Part shown: positions 42,776-53,160 of the stretch, one piece after another | Position numbering within the stretch: position 1 is the stretch's first letter | How the letters are laid out: every line of letters starts with the position of its first letter | Assembly (NCBI GenBank): GCA_022495995.1 | Contig: JAFEMH010000988.1 | Location: 340,001 to 404,000 of the forward strand | DNA: 64,000 nt | Direction: 5' to 3' | Source of the DNA: Adenophora triphylla var. japonica | Lineage: Eukaryota; Streptophyta; Magnoliopsida; Asterales; Campanulaceae | Translations under genes and position numbers: made by a program | Notes under the pieces: generated by a model | What the model was told of the DNA's origin: nothing | Database searches by the model: none | The model's input: only the letters and a program-made list of their open reading frames with translations

Positions 42776-42969
42776 GCCCGTGTAAAAACTGGCACTTTGT
42801 TAAACTGGTACTGACACTTTTTTCACTGGCACTTTGTTACACATGCACTGACACATTGTCACACTGGCACTTTGTTTAACTGGCACTGGCATAAATGGGG
42901 AAACACAAAACACGTTTTTCCTAATGCCAGGAAAAACGCGTTTTTCATAAGACACACTCAAAATATTAT

Positions 42970-44187
42970 GTTAGTTTATTTTATCCATTTCCAAATCCAT
43001 ATTTCCAATCCCAAAATTTGTTTATCTTGTAAATTTTTTCTTTCAATAAATACCTAAAGTTTGGAATCGTTCGTAGAGAAATACATTGAAAGAGTATGAA
43101 AATACTCTTATACCCTTCTTAAATCTTTGTGATTCTGATAAATAAAATAGTGTATATATTTTACTTAAATAGATTAGAAAATAATTGTAAAAATAGAGTT
43201 AGGTTTTGACTCACAGTTGACTTTTTGTTTAGATATGTTTTTATATGTTTTAGGTAAGAAACTCAAGGAAAGACTCTATGGGCTGATAAGGAAAGGAGAA
43301 TCCTTTGTAAACAATGAAGAGATTGTCAAGTCCTTGTTGAAGAAGGACTTCTCACGTTATAAAAGGGAGGTCGTTCGCCTCATTTTATACACAGATTTTC
43401 AGAGATAATACCGAGCATATAGAGAGAGAATTCTTTGAGTGTTTTCTTGTCTCTTGAAGATCAAAGTTTGCATCTTCACGATTGGTTTAGTTTTTGTTAG
43501 TTCTTAGATTATAATTCGTTTTAATCTTTTAGTAATTTTGTTGATTTTCATTGTAATCGTTTGTTGTGCAACTTGTTCTTATAACAATGTTGCAGTTTTA
43601 TGGATCCCCTTCTTTTAAAGAGAAGAAAAAAAAAATAAACAAAAATAAAAAAAATGTTGCAGTTTTATGAAAAGGTTGCCAGCAAGAATATCTCCCTAGC
43701 ATAGCTAGGCGCCTCTGTGAAGTGCATCAAGGGGGGAGCGGTGAAATGTGTTGATCCCCTTCTTTTAAAGAGAAGAAAAAAAAAATGTTGCAGTTTTATG
43801 AAAAGGTTGCCAGCAAGAATATCTTGCTGAAGTGTTTAATATTCCGCTGCATTTAAATTCTGTTTATTTAAGTTATTTTCTGGATAAAGTTGTTTGCTTT
43901 ATTGTGCTGACACTTGTATGCACAACTGTACGCACACGTCATCGTACATTTGGTCACAGTCCTAGCTACCATTCTCATACCCCATATTTCAAAACTCATA
44001 AATCAGAAGTTGATAAGTGTTGGCAAATAGGGGGCTTTTGACGCGATTGTTAAATTTTTGACATTTTGGTAATTTCACTCATTGTCTAGTTTGACTGTTT
44101 ATTTTATCCTTCCCACTTTTAACTTAAAAATTTAAAAACCCCTTTGACAATTCATATTTTCAAACCATCACCACTATTATCACACCA
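42970..44187. other. Spacer with promoter-like sequence and a direct duplication
   Basis: No gene is assigned. A TATA-like CGTTATAAAAGGGAGG lies at about 43356-43371 in a stretch that resembles an LTR promoter, preceded by a short open frame (GKKLKERLYGLIRKGESFVN...) of unknown origin. A block GATCCCCTTCTTTTAAAGAG...GCAAGAATATCT occurs at 43603-43692 and again, slightly shorter, at 43753-43824. Confidence 0.5.
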
Positions 44188-44189
44188 TC

Positions 44190-44220
44190 ACCACCACCAC
44201 CACCACCACCACCACCACCA
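44190..44220 (+). repeat. (ACC)n microsatellite
   Basis: About ten CAC/ACC units, in the 3' flank of the SKS gene and about 255 bp beyond its stop codon. Confidence 0.9.
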
Positions 44221-44476
44221 TTAACACCACACTCATCAACAACAGCACTTCAATCTTAAAAATAACTCTTAATATCGGACTCCTTTCTAGACGATTCTCG
44301 AAACTTTAGGCACTTATTTGTAATTAACCCTTATGAACCAATAAAGAATCAACATTTGGTATGAATAAATTTGGATAGGTCTCTTATGAACAAGCAAATA
44401 ATCATTTTCCTTATTACAGTGATTTTGCCTCATGGTTTGCAAAGAAAACATCATCTTATGCCAATTGGTGCACTGA

Positions 44477-47400
44477 TCAAAGTCCAGCCTGAGGAGAAGG
44501 TGCTTCAGCTGGTGCAGTAACCTCACCAAAAATTCCTGCACACAACAAAACCAATATCAGCAAAATAAAAATTTGTTGGGATCGCGACCATCCCCACCAA
44601 TCCACATTACTATTACTATGATATTGTCCGCTTTGGGCCCAGCCCGCACGGATTTGCTCTTGGGTCAACTCCCAAAAGGCCTCGTACTAATGGAGTGGGT
44701 GGACACCTTTTTTATACTAGACAACTCTTCTTTCAATTGCTGATGTGGGACTTGGGTTGATACCCCAGCAAAATTAATCCGATGTCATAATAGCTTTCAC
44801 TACGTGTGGGATCCACTGCTCAATATAGACAGTATTCCCATGCATTTAACTCACCACATAAAAGTATGTTTTCCGGTGGCGGGTCCTCCTTGGCGGGGTT
44901 CGGGTCAGGGTCGTGAACCCGTACGTACAGTTCTTGACCCATGTACCAATTCTTCAAATGTTGCGATCTCAAGTTCCACATCCCAGGGTTATCAAGGAAT
45001 GCATACACGGCTGTCCATCCACCTGGATAAACTTGTACAGTCGAACGAACCACCGGATCATAAAGGTTGTACGTGCTTCGTGATTCTGCCATCCATTCTC
45101 CATTTCCAAACCTACAAATTTAGACGTGATCAAGACGTGTCCATGAATATTACGTATGGAAATAATTAGCAATTTATGCAACGTATTCGTTAGTGACTGA
45201 TATGACCAAATGTCAAACAAACTAACAGGGGTGTTGATGTGTCACTGCAACGTCAGTGTCAATGTCAGCACCACATTATCATATTCAAGGTTACGTCTGG
45301 CATGGTGTGAGTGTGGATCTGGCATGGTGCTGACGTAGCAGTGTCGTGTCATCAGTCCCGTTAGTTTTTTGACAGTGTAAGTAAAAACGAAGTAGATTGC
45401 ATTATATGAAGAAAACAAACCGAAAAAATATGTTGTATATGTAGGTTGATTGGCCCTTAGGCACGAATGAAAGTTCGACTAGTCAAATGAGACCTTTAAC
45501 TTGCACTAACCATGGTTAGTAACTTACCCAACCACGTAGAATCCGTAGCCATCCAAGTGCCAAGAATCCATAACTGTTAAATCATTCTTAAACACAAATT
45601 CATGCCACCCTTTGTGAATTGCACTGACAACAAAAACTCCATATGCAGCAACTTTATTGACAGAGTCTATAGGGAATTCGTCTGGCTGATACACACCAGA
45701 TCCATTGACAAACTGATCAGCTAGTTTCAACGGTGTAGATGGAGTGAGATATGATACATTGTTCACCACATAACGAGTAACACTATCAATCTCAGCCATT
45801 GATCCGTGAAGGATAAGCGTCTTGGATAACGTTACATTTGTCACGTTGAACGTTCCCTGTGGATTAGGCCTTGCAGCCCCTGCAGTCATATTCCACCTGA
45901 ACGAATAGGTCAATATGAGATGGAATTATTAGTGATTTATGCAACATATACCGCAACCAAATGCAACATATTAAAGTACATATTTTTAAATTATGGCTTA
46001 AAAAACTAACGGGCATGTTAACTGGCACTGCCACATTAACGCCATGTCAAATCTACGCCAGCACCATGTCAGCATTGACTAGGTATTTGATGACATGATG
46101 CTGACGTGAATCTGTCATGCATGCTGCTGACGTGAAAATTTCACATCATCGCCATGTCAGCCACTGATTAGTTTAGAGTTAGTTTGTTTTTACCTGATTG
46201 ATTTGGCTTGGTTGACTGAAAAGTCAACATCGAACGGATCTGGACCCACTGGGAGCGGACCGGATACAGGTGTGATGGAATTCGAATAATGCAACACCCC
46301 TTTAGCAACTAGGCTGCTATCGTCTGATGTGTTGACCATTTTAGGCGTAGCCACGATATAGTAGTCAACTTCATCTTGATTCATAGTCACCAGAACGGAA
46401 TACGATTGACCAACGTGAACATCTAGAGAGTCAAATATCGCAGTTTGATTAGTATAAGAACCTTCCGTTTCTACGACAACCATTTGATGGTTCTGAATTC
46501 TGAAGTTAAAACTGAATACAGTTCCCACGTTTGATATCCTGAACCGGTAAGTCTTCCCTGCGTTATTTAAAACCAAATTAGATGAAAAATGGAAAGAACA
46601 CGAACACAAGTTTGAGTGGGTCAAAAGTACTGTTCTACCCTTTGTCACGTTGAAGGACTCGCTAGTTTTTGAGGTTGGATTACCAAAAGGGCCCTTGCCA
46701 TTCATCAAGACGGCATCAGGAACTTGACCAAACGTTGAGGACCTAACCATCTTACATAAAAAAAAATCGTAAGTTTATTTCGGAAAAATGATGATAGTAT
46801 TGAATACTAATCTAGTGCAATTTTATCATTGTACAAGCTAGTAAATCACCTTCCTTAAAAAAGTTGTCTACGACATTTATTTTGGGAAGGAGGGAGTATA
46901 ATCCTGAATGTAATTTACCTTGTAGTCAGCAGAAAACCAGTCTCCAATGAGAAGGTCAAACTCGGCTTCTGGTTTAGGAAAAGGAACGTTTATGACTATG
47001 CGATTGTTGACCCGAAACGGTCCAAACCCTCCAGCGAGTTTCTGATAGTTTATTGACGGAAAGTACGTAAAAGTTCCTATCTGATCTTTGGTTTGGAACA
47101 CGTAAGTCCAGTTCTTGCCTGGTTGAATTGCGCAATTTGTGCCAGAAACTCCATCTTGCCATGAATTAAGCCTCTGTTGTATTCCGTTCCTATCAATTTA
47201 TTCACGAAATACTCTTTTCTTAATCACCCTTCATTCACGTAACATATTACCAGTATAGAAAGGCAAACCTGATGCAGCTTGAGCTAGAGCTCTTTGGAAA
47301 AAGAAAACGTACTCACCAGGTCATGAGGAAAGGTTCATCCAAGTTGTTGAAGACATTGATGTGGAGAAGATCATTCGTCGTGGAATTAATTAAGGGTCCG

Positions 47401-47656
47401 GGAAACTGTCCGTTTATGGTAATAACCTGGTACCAACAAAAAAAAAACATTCTTAAAAAGTAAGCGCTAAACAGAATTATAATCGAGGTTTACTGCAATG
47501 AAGATGAATACGTACAGGCTGAGAAACGGATAAAGGGTTAATGGTGAAGTCAAACGCCACGACCCATTCAAGAAATATGTCAATGCCATTAGCTCTAGCA
47601 AGAAAAATGGTGAAAAACAACACGGGTAGCCACCTGCTTGTACTGGAAGATGCCAT
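44477..47656 (-). CDS. SKS: SKU5-similar (SKS/Bp10-type) multicopper-oxidase-like protein
   Basis: Eight exons on the minus strand: 47656-47516, 47426-47317, 47189-46919, 46750-46639, 46557-46194, 45896-45528, 45111-44855 and 44535-44477. All introns are GT-AG, and the sum is 1683 bp, exactly 560 codons plus TGA, the usual SKS length. A signal peptide (about residues 1-24, hydrophobic PVLFFTIFLARANG) precedes three cupredoxin domains: VITINGQFPGPLINST and WNGIQQRLNSWQDGVSGTNC in the first, GKTYRFRISNVGTVFSFNFR in the second, and DSWHLDGYGFYVVG with HLKNWYMGQELYVRVHDPDP in the third. The His clusters that bind copper in true oxidases are replaced (WNG, YFPSI, SWHLDG), as in SKS proteins, so it is probably not a laccase-type enzyme. 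Many N-glycosylation sequons and no GPI-like tail suggest a secreted cell-wall glycoprotein related to pollen Bp10/L-ascorbate oxidase homologues. No inactivating change was seen. Confidence 0.9.
45211..45374. mobile_element. MITE in the sixth SKS intron
   Basis: The intron between exons 6 and 7 (45527-45112) contains a 164-bp element whose left end TGTCAAACAAACTAACAGGG is matched by the inverted right end TGTCAAAAAACTAACGGGAC. Its interior is rich in GTCAGCACCA/TGGTGCTGAC-type inverted motifs. It has not disturbed the splice sites. Confidence 0.7.
46000..46186. mobile_element. Related MITE in the fifth SKS intron
   Basis: The intron between exons 5 and 6 (46193-45897) contains TAAAAAACTAACGGGCATGT and inner GCTGACGTGAA/CAGCACCATGTCAGC motifs like those in the next intron's element, ending with an imperfect inverted copy near AGTTTAGAGTTAGTTT. 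Similarity to the 45211-45374 element is partial, so they are related but diverged copies. Confidence 0.55.
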
Positions 47657-47703
47657 TGCAGCTTGTGAAACAGCAAGTGAACAAGAAGATTATGCATAGG
47701 TGC

Positions 47704-47735
47704 CTAATATATATATACACTCCGTATATTATATA
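47704..47735 (-). promoter_or_regulatory. TATA-rich region upstream of the SKS gene
   Basis: On the minus strand a TATATATATATTAGG run lies about 50 bp before the ATG at 47656, with another TATATAATATAC slightly further up. Either could be the TATA box; the first would leave a short leader of some 20-30 bases. No experimental start is known. Confidence 0.4.
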
Positions 47736-48144
47736 CATGTATGCATGTATATGTGTGTGTTTAACAAGAAAGAATACCTTGTATGAGAAAGAGAATGACA
47801 ATGGGGTTCTAAAATAGATATTGCCGGCTGCAGATTGGAACGAGAGAAAAAACACGAAAATTGCATTGGTTTATACAATCTTGCAGACTCCAGCTTTCTG
47901 AATTAGAACTCTTTTCTGTCTGTAATAGTTGTCAAGATTTTGGTTAAGATTGTCTAAATATTGACTCTTTCTTCACCATATGAGACATTTGAGAACTTCT
48001 GGCCAAAACTAGCAAGTTAAAGTTCTTCAGTAAAATACTAGAGAAAGTAAAAAAAGATGCATTTCTCTTATTTATAGAACTCTTAACAAGCAGATTTCAG
48101 ACAGACAAACCAATGCTCTGTTTTATTACAGTCCAACTTTTTGG
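47736..48144. other. Upstream region of the SKS gene
   Basis: No reading frame is supported. The stretch is AT-rich with A/T runs and is the likely proximal promoter of the minus-strand SKS gene. Confidence 0.5.
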
Positions 48145-48172
48145 TCTGAACCATCTGGTTAGATGGTTCAGA
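48145..48172. repeat. Perfect 12-bp inverted repeat
   Basis: TCTGAACCATCT and AGATGGTTCAGA are separated by GGTT. The structure sits at the edge of the 44-bp array and shares its GGTTCAG motif. Confidence 0.85.
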
Positions 48173-48512
48173 GTGTTGACTAATCAGGACTCGAGCATGG
48201 TTCAGTCGCTTTTCGAGTATTGACTGACTAATCAGGACTCGAGTATGATTCAGTAGTTCTTTGAGTGTTGACTAATCAGGACTCGAGCATGATTCAGTAG
48301 TTCTTTGAATGTTGACTAATCAGGACTCGAGCATGGTTCTGTAGTTTTTTGAGTGTTGACTAATCAGAACTCGAACATGGTTCAGTAGTTCTTTGAGAGT
48401 TGACTAATCAGGACTCGAGCATGGTTCAGGAGTTTTTTGAGTGTTGACTATTCAGAACTCGAGCATGGTTCAGTAGTTCTTTGAGTGTTGACTAATAAGG
48501 ACTCGAGAAGGA
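48172..48512. repeat. 44-bp tandem array with W-box motifs upstream of the SKS gene
   Basis: About eight units of the form GTTGACTAATCAGGACTCGA then GCATGGTTCAGTAGTTCTTTGAGT. Every unit contains TTGACT, the core W-box recognised by WRKY factors. The array lies about 0.5-0.85 kb upstream of the SKS start codon and is followed directly by copia C. Confidence 0.85.
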
Positions 48513-48514
48513 TT

Positions 48515-48708
48515 TGTGTATAATATTCATAGGTAACATAAGCGAACAGATTGGAAGAAAGTTATATAGGTTTTGGTAAAAGGAAGACTTAAATTGTATT
48601 GATATTTGAGATAGTATTTATACATGAGTAAACCTAACTTGGTAAGTAAGTAATACTAAGACTTCTACATAAACTATGAAAAGGAAATAGTAAATAAATA
48701 TGACTACA
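48515..48708 (-). repeat. Possible 3' LTR of copia C
   Basis: It lies just beyond the RNase H stop codon (48734). On the minus strand it has a TATA-like CATGTATAAATACTATC. The borders were set only by TG/CA ends and by the adjacent tandem array, so they are tentative. Confidence 0.35.
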
Positions 48709-48733
48709 TATCTAAACCAAGTAGGAAAGAAGA

Positions 48734-49980
48734 TCACGTAGGATCTCTATCGTTATTACGCTCCCTAAAGATGGACGACCGGTTAGAAAGTCCAATCTTA
48801 TTGGCAATTAACTCCAGAAACCTTGGCCTTGGTAATGATTTGGTGAGTGCATCCGCAAGTTGGTCTGTTCCCGAAATATGAGAGACACGTAAGTTTTTGT
48901 TTTGAACTTGTTTACGAACAAAGTGATAGTCAAGACCAAGATGCTTCATTTTGGAGTGAAAAACAGGATTTGCCGCTACAAACGTTGCACCCATATTATC
49001 ACAGTAAATGGTAGGCGGTAACTTGACAGGAACATGTCATTCACTCAACAAATTTTGTAACCACAAGACCTCTATTGTATAGGCTGCAATGTACCCTATA
49101 CTCTGCTTCATTAGAGGATCTAGCCAATGTTTTCTGTTTGTGAGAGCTCCATGACATAGGATTACGACTAAGGTATACAATGTAACCGGTTGTGGAGATA
49201 TAATCATCATTATCTCCCGCCCAGTCTACATCTGTAAACGCGTGCAGAGTAAGGGGAGAGTCACGTCGTATGAGAAGACCATGAGTGCTTGTACCCACTA
49301 AATAACGCAAAACTCGTTTTAAACCAGCCCAATGTAAATCAGTCGAGACAATGCATAAACTGAGACAACCGGTTTATAGCAAAAGAAAGATCACACCTTG
49401 TTAGGGCAAGATACTGAAGTTGCCGAGTATGGCTCTGTATTCAGATTGATTCGGAATGGGCGAATCTCCAAGAAGTGTCAGCGGCGGATGAGGCACCATA
49501 GGTGTAGGCACATGTTTGGCGTCGAGCATATTTGTCCTGGTAAGAAGGTCCTGAACGTACTTGTGTTGACTGAGAAACAAGTAATGAGTATGTGGAAGAA
49601 CTTCAACATCAAGGAAATACGATAAATCACCAAGGTTTTTTTTGGGAGAACCGAGAAGAGAGTTGAGAAATAAACCTGTCCACCATAGATTTGTCGGACC
49701 CAGTTATAATTATGTCATCAACATACACCACGACATACAATAAATGATGCGCAGCTCGAAGAATAAACAGAGAAGTATCAAAGACACTAGTCGAAAAACC
49801 AAGTGTCATGAGATATGTTTTGAGTTCAGTATACTAAGCCCGTGGTGCTTGATTGAGACCGTAGATTGCCTGACGGAGTTTACACACATGAGTAGGTTGA
49901 GTAGTGCTGACAAAACCTTGTGGTTGGGCCATGAAAACATCCTCATGAAGGGTTCCTTGTAAGAATGCATTGTTTATATC
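48734..49980 (-). pseudogene. Copia C RT (C-terminal part) and RNase H
   Basis: From right to left on the minus strand: NNAFLQGTLHEDVFMAQPQG, KLRQAIYGLNQAPRA, YVVVYVDDIIITGSDKS (YVDD catalytic motif), [40 protein letters not shown] (RNase H) and SHISGTDQLADALTKSLPRP, ending at 48734. Several stops and frame changes separate the blocks. Confidence 0.85.
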
Positions 49981-50694
49981 TGTTGGGATTGGAGCCAAAA
50001 CCAAGGAGATGATCAAAACCATGGAGGAGCAGAAAATCGGAGGGACTGTTGAGGTGGGCGACCGCCCATAGAGGAGGTGGGCGACCGCCCAAGTAAACAG
50101 ATTGACGGGGACGGTTCTCTGCAAAGGCGTGTAAGGAGTCTTGGAGTGGAATTAATTTCGGTAACAAATCAGTATTCCTAATTAAAGTGATACTCCTTCC
50201 GTCTCAAGGACTCCGGGTAAATCAGGTTTTGATTAGGAGTAGGTTTTGTATCCCTATAAATACATTGTGACTACCACCATAATATTTGTACCCAAGAGGA
50301 GAAAGTTAGGATATCAAAGGGAGCCACAAAATAGTGTCTAGGAAGGGAGGTCGGGGGCCTAGGAGAGCCATGGGGGCGATCCTACAACCCGGCCATGACC
50401 GTGTTATTTGTGCGTTCTAGGGGAGGTGAGATAATGTATATGAGAGATTGCTCATGGAGAGTTACTATGCTAGATCTGTGTGAGTGCATATGTAAAGTTG
50501 TAATCCTTCATATATTATTATAGTGATATCCTGGCTTGGTGCCTCCGGATGTAGCCACAGGTGGTGGTGAACCGGGTTAACAAATTATCGGTGTTCTTGT
50601 TCTTTCATATTATCATGTGTTGATTTATTTTTCTCCATGTTGATGACTGCTAGTATGGGCTAGTGGATGTGGTGATCCCCCCAATTTCACAACA
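49981..50694 (+). repeat. 5' LTR of element D
   Basis: A direct match to 51766-52479. It has TATAAAT at 50255-50261 and two copies of TGGGCGACCGCCCA (50055-50068 and 50078-50091) upstream of it. Ends are TGTTG and CAACA. Confidence 0.92.
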
Positions 50695-50696
50695 AC

Positions 50697-50708
50697 TGGT
50701 ATCAGAGC
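50697..50708 (+). other. PBS of element D
   Basis: TGGTATCAGAGC, complementary to initiator Met-tRNA, lies two bases after the 5' LTR. Confidence 0.92.
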
Positions 50709-51765
50709 TTTGGTTCGAGATCTAGGAGAGATCCAAGGTGAAGAAAAGAGACAACATATTTTTCGTGCAGATTCTTCGTGTGGAAGACGTGCAGGGATTT
50801 GAGAGCTTCTAGGGTTTATGGTTGAAGCAAGACACGTGCCAAATAGGTCCACGATCGTGCGGAAGATCAGCAAGTCTGAAGAGTTCGTTTGTTTCTTATT
50901 GAGATCTGCAGAAATTCGAGGTGGAATTTTGGAGATGCAGAGATCAAGATGGATCTGGAGATGTTCAAGGGTTTATGGGGCAGTCAAGGTGGTTGGAGAA
51001 AAATATGAAAGAAAAGGAGTCTAAGTCGGAGGAGTTGGTGAGATCAAGGAGGAAACGTCGGGGAGGACATTGTCGTGTTGGGCGACCGCCCATGGGGTGG
51101 TGGGCGACCGCCCATGTGTCGGGGAGGAAAATTCTGCAGCAGATTTGTTTCCTATTTTGATTCAATCTCTTCTTGCAAAGGTGAGTGGTATAAGCCGGTT
51201 AGACCACGTGGGAAGAGGAGGACTTCTCGCAAACGACGGATGAGGGGTAAGGAGGATGTTGTACTCTACCGACAACATCAATTTCGTTCCGGGTGGGAGC
51301 ACGAGGCTTGGAGACCGGCCTGTTGGTGTAAAAAAAGGGAAGAGACACCAATAAACGGTGTGTTGGGGTGGAGAGGTGACAATGTGTAGCTGGCCAGCAA
51401 GGAGACAGTCACAAGTACCTAACAGAGAGCGAGGAAAAAGACCACAAGAAAATAATGCAAGAAGCAAGGTGTGTTCGAGTTTCATGGGGAGCATTGCAAG
51501 GGGAGTGGATCTAGGAGGGAGAAGGCGAAGTTAGTCTTGCAAATAAATCAAGGTAGAAGTTGATTTGGGGAGGCAAGAAGGATCTAACACGGAGAGGTTG
51601 AAGCGTCGCTTGGTTTCAACTCGCCTTATTACTTGGGCGTGAAGGCTCATGGTGGAGGAGCGTGGAGGCTCAACATGATGGTGTAAAATATTTGGTGGAT
51701 CATTCTCAGGTGGGAGTATGATATGAGCATGTCACAACGGTGGTTTATGTCTCCGGGTGGGAGAT
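50709..51765 (+). other. Internal region of element D without retroviral genes
   Basis: Only short frames are present, and none shows gag, protease or RT motifs. Two further TGGGCGACCGCCCA copies lie at 51079-51092 and 51101-51114. The purine tract CCGGGTGGGAGAT ends at 51765, just before the 3' LTR. Confidence 0.75.
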
Positions 51766-52479
51766 TGTTGGGATTGGAGCCAAAACCAAGGAGATGATCA
51801 AAACCATGGAGGAGCAGAAAATCGGAGGGACTGTTGAGGTGGGCGACCGCCCATAGAGGAGGTGGGCGACCGCCCAAGTAAACAGATTGACGGGGACGGT
51901 TCTCTGCAAAGGCGTGTAAGGAGTCTTGGAGTGGAATTAATTTCGGTAACAAATCAGTATTCCTAATTAAAGTGATACTCCTTCCGTCTCAAGGACTCCA
52001 GGTAAATCAGGTTTTGATTAGAAGTAGGTTTTGTATCCCTATAAATACATTGTGACTACCACCATAATATTTGTACCCAAGAGGAGAAAGTTAGGATATC
52101 AAAGGGAGCCACAAAATAGTGTCTAGGAAGGGAGGTCGGGGGCCTAGGAGAGCCATGGGGGCGATCCTACAACCCGGCCATGACCGTGTTATTTGTGCGT
52201 TCTAGGGGAGGTGAGATAATGTATATGAGAGATTGCTCATGGAGAGTTACTATGCTAGATCTGTGTGAGTGCATATGTAAAGTTGTAATCCTTCATATAT
52301 TATTATAGTGATATCCTGGCTTGGTGCCTCCGGATATAGCCACAGGTGGTGGTGAACCGGGTTAACAAATTATCGGTGTTCTTGTTCTTTCATATTATCA
52401 TGTGTTGATTTATTTTTCTCCATGTTGATGACTGCTAGTATGGGCTAGTGGATGTGGTGACCCCCCCAAATTCACAATA
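51766..52479 (+). repeat. 3' LTR of element D
   Basis: A near-identical copy of 49981-50694, with TATAAAT at 52040-52046. The last bases CACAATA differ from CACAACA by one change. Confidence 0.92.
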
Positions 52480-53160
52480 ATATCCACTTGACGTAGTGAC
52501 CAGCCATGTACTGTTGCAAGAGACAAGATGGTACGAATGGTGGCCGGTTTAATGACGGGACTAAATGTCTCAGAATAATCTAACCCAGGACGTTGATGGA
52601 ATCCTTTAGCAACCAAACGAGCCTTGTGACGATCAATAGACCCATATGAGTAATATTTAGTCCGAAAAATCCATTTGCACCCAATCAAATTTTGAGACGA
52701 AGTAAGTGGAAGGAGATCCCAGGTGTTGTTGCGAAGAAGTACCTCATATTCGGACTGCATGGCTGCTCGCCATTCAGGTATTTTTAGTGCCTGAGTCACA
52801 GTGTTCGGATCAGCTACATAAAAGGAAAGGGTGTCTTGGAGATTTAATTTTTGGATAGGCTTTGTGATGTTGTTCTGAAGTCTGGTCCGAGGGCCTTTAC
52901 TGGCGGCAGGTTGTGGAGCAGGTGGGGATGGGGCTGGTGGAGAGTCGGCAGTGTGCGGTGTTGGGCTGGAGGATGAAGTGGAACCCAAGGAGGCTGATCC
53001 GGGTGGGGTGGTACGGGATTCGGCCGAGGAGATTGGGGATCCAGTAGGATTATTATTTGGTGCGGCCGGTTCAGGTGTGGCCAGGATAGTGCGGGTAGCT
53101 GCCGTGTTGTGGGGATTCAGGTGGTGGACTAGGGTAGGAACATGGAAAGTGCACCACGTA
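52480..53160 (-). pseudogene. Copia C RT (N-terminal part) and linker
   Basis: On the minus strand a Pro/Ser-rich linker (PPAPSPPAPQPAASKGPRTR) is followed by IPEWRAAMQSEYEVLLRNNT, WDLLPLTSSQNLIGCKWIF and [20 protein letters not shown], then HGWSLRQVDI at the point where D inserted. The frame would continue into NNAFLQG at 49975 once D is removed. Confidence 0.85.

Larger units (their letters stand above)
41874..42959. mobile_element. Mutator-like (Pack-MULE-type) element with perfect 9-bp TSD
   Basis: AAAATATTA occurs at 41865-41873 and again at 42960-42968. Between them the ends form inverted repeats built around AAAAACGCGTTTTT at an equal distance (14 bases) from each end and continue with AAAAACGTGT. 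The outermost bases are diverged. The element is 1086 bp, has no transposase, and contains a minisatellite and a gene scrap. Confidence 0.75.
49981..52479 (+). mobile_element. Young non-autonomous LTR element D
   Basis: Two 714-bp LTRs (49981-50694 and 51766-52479; TGTTGGGATT... to CACAACA or CACAATA) are flanked by ATATC on both sides (49976-49980 and 52480-52484). A PBS and a polypurine tract are present, but the 1071-bp interior has no gag or pol domain. By eye the LTRs differ at only about seven sites, so this is the most recent insertion measurable here. It depends on another element's proteins. Confidence 0.92.

Noticed and set aside
43217..43408. 63-codon frame (GKKLKERLYGLIRKGESFVN...) as a gene
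   Set aside because: No homologue is recognised, it lies next to TATA-like and repeated sequence, and it is too short to support as a gene; mentioned only as part of the spacer.
47272..47463. Plus-strand 63-codon frame
   Set aside because: Antisense to SKS exon 2 and its introns; the spliced minus-strand gene explains the sequence.
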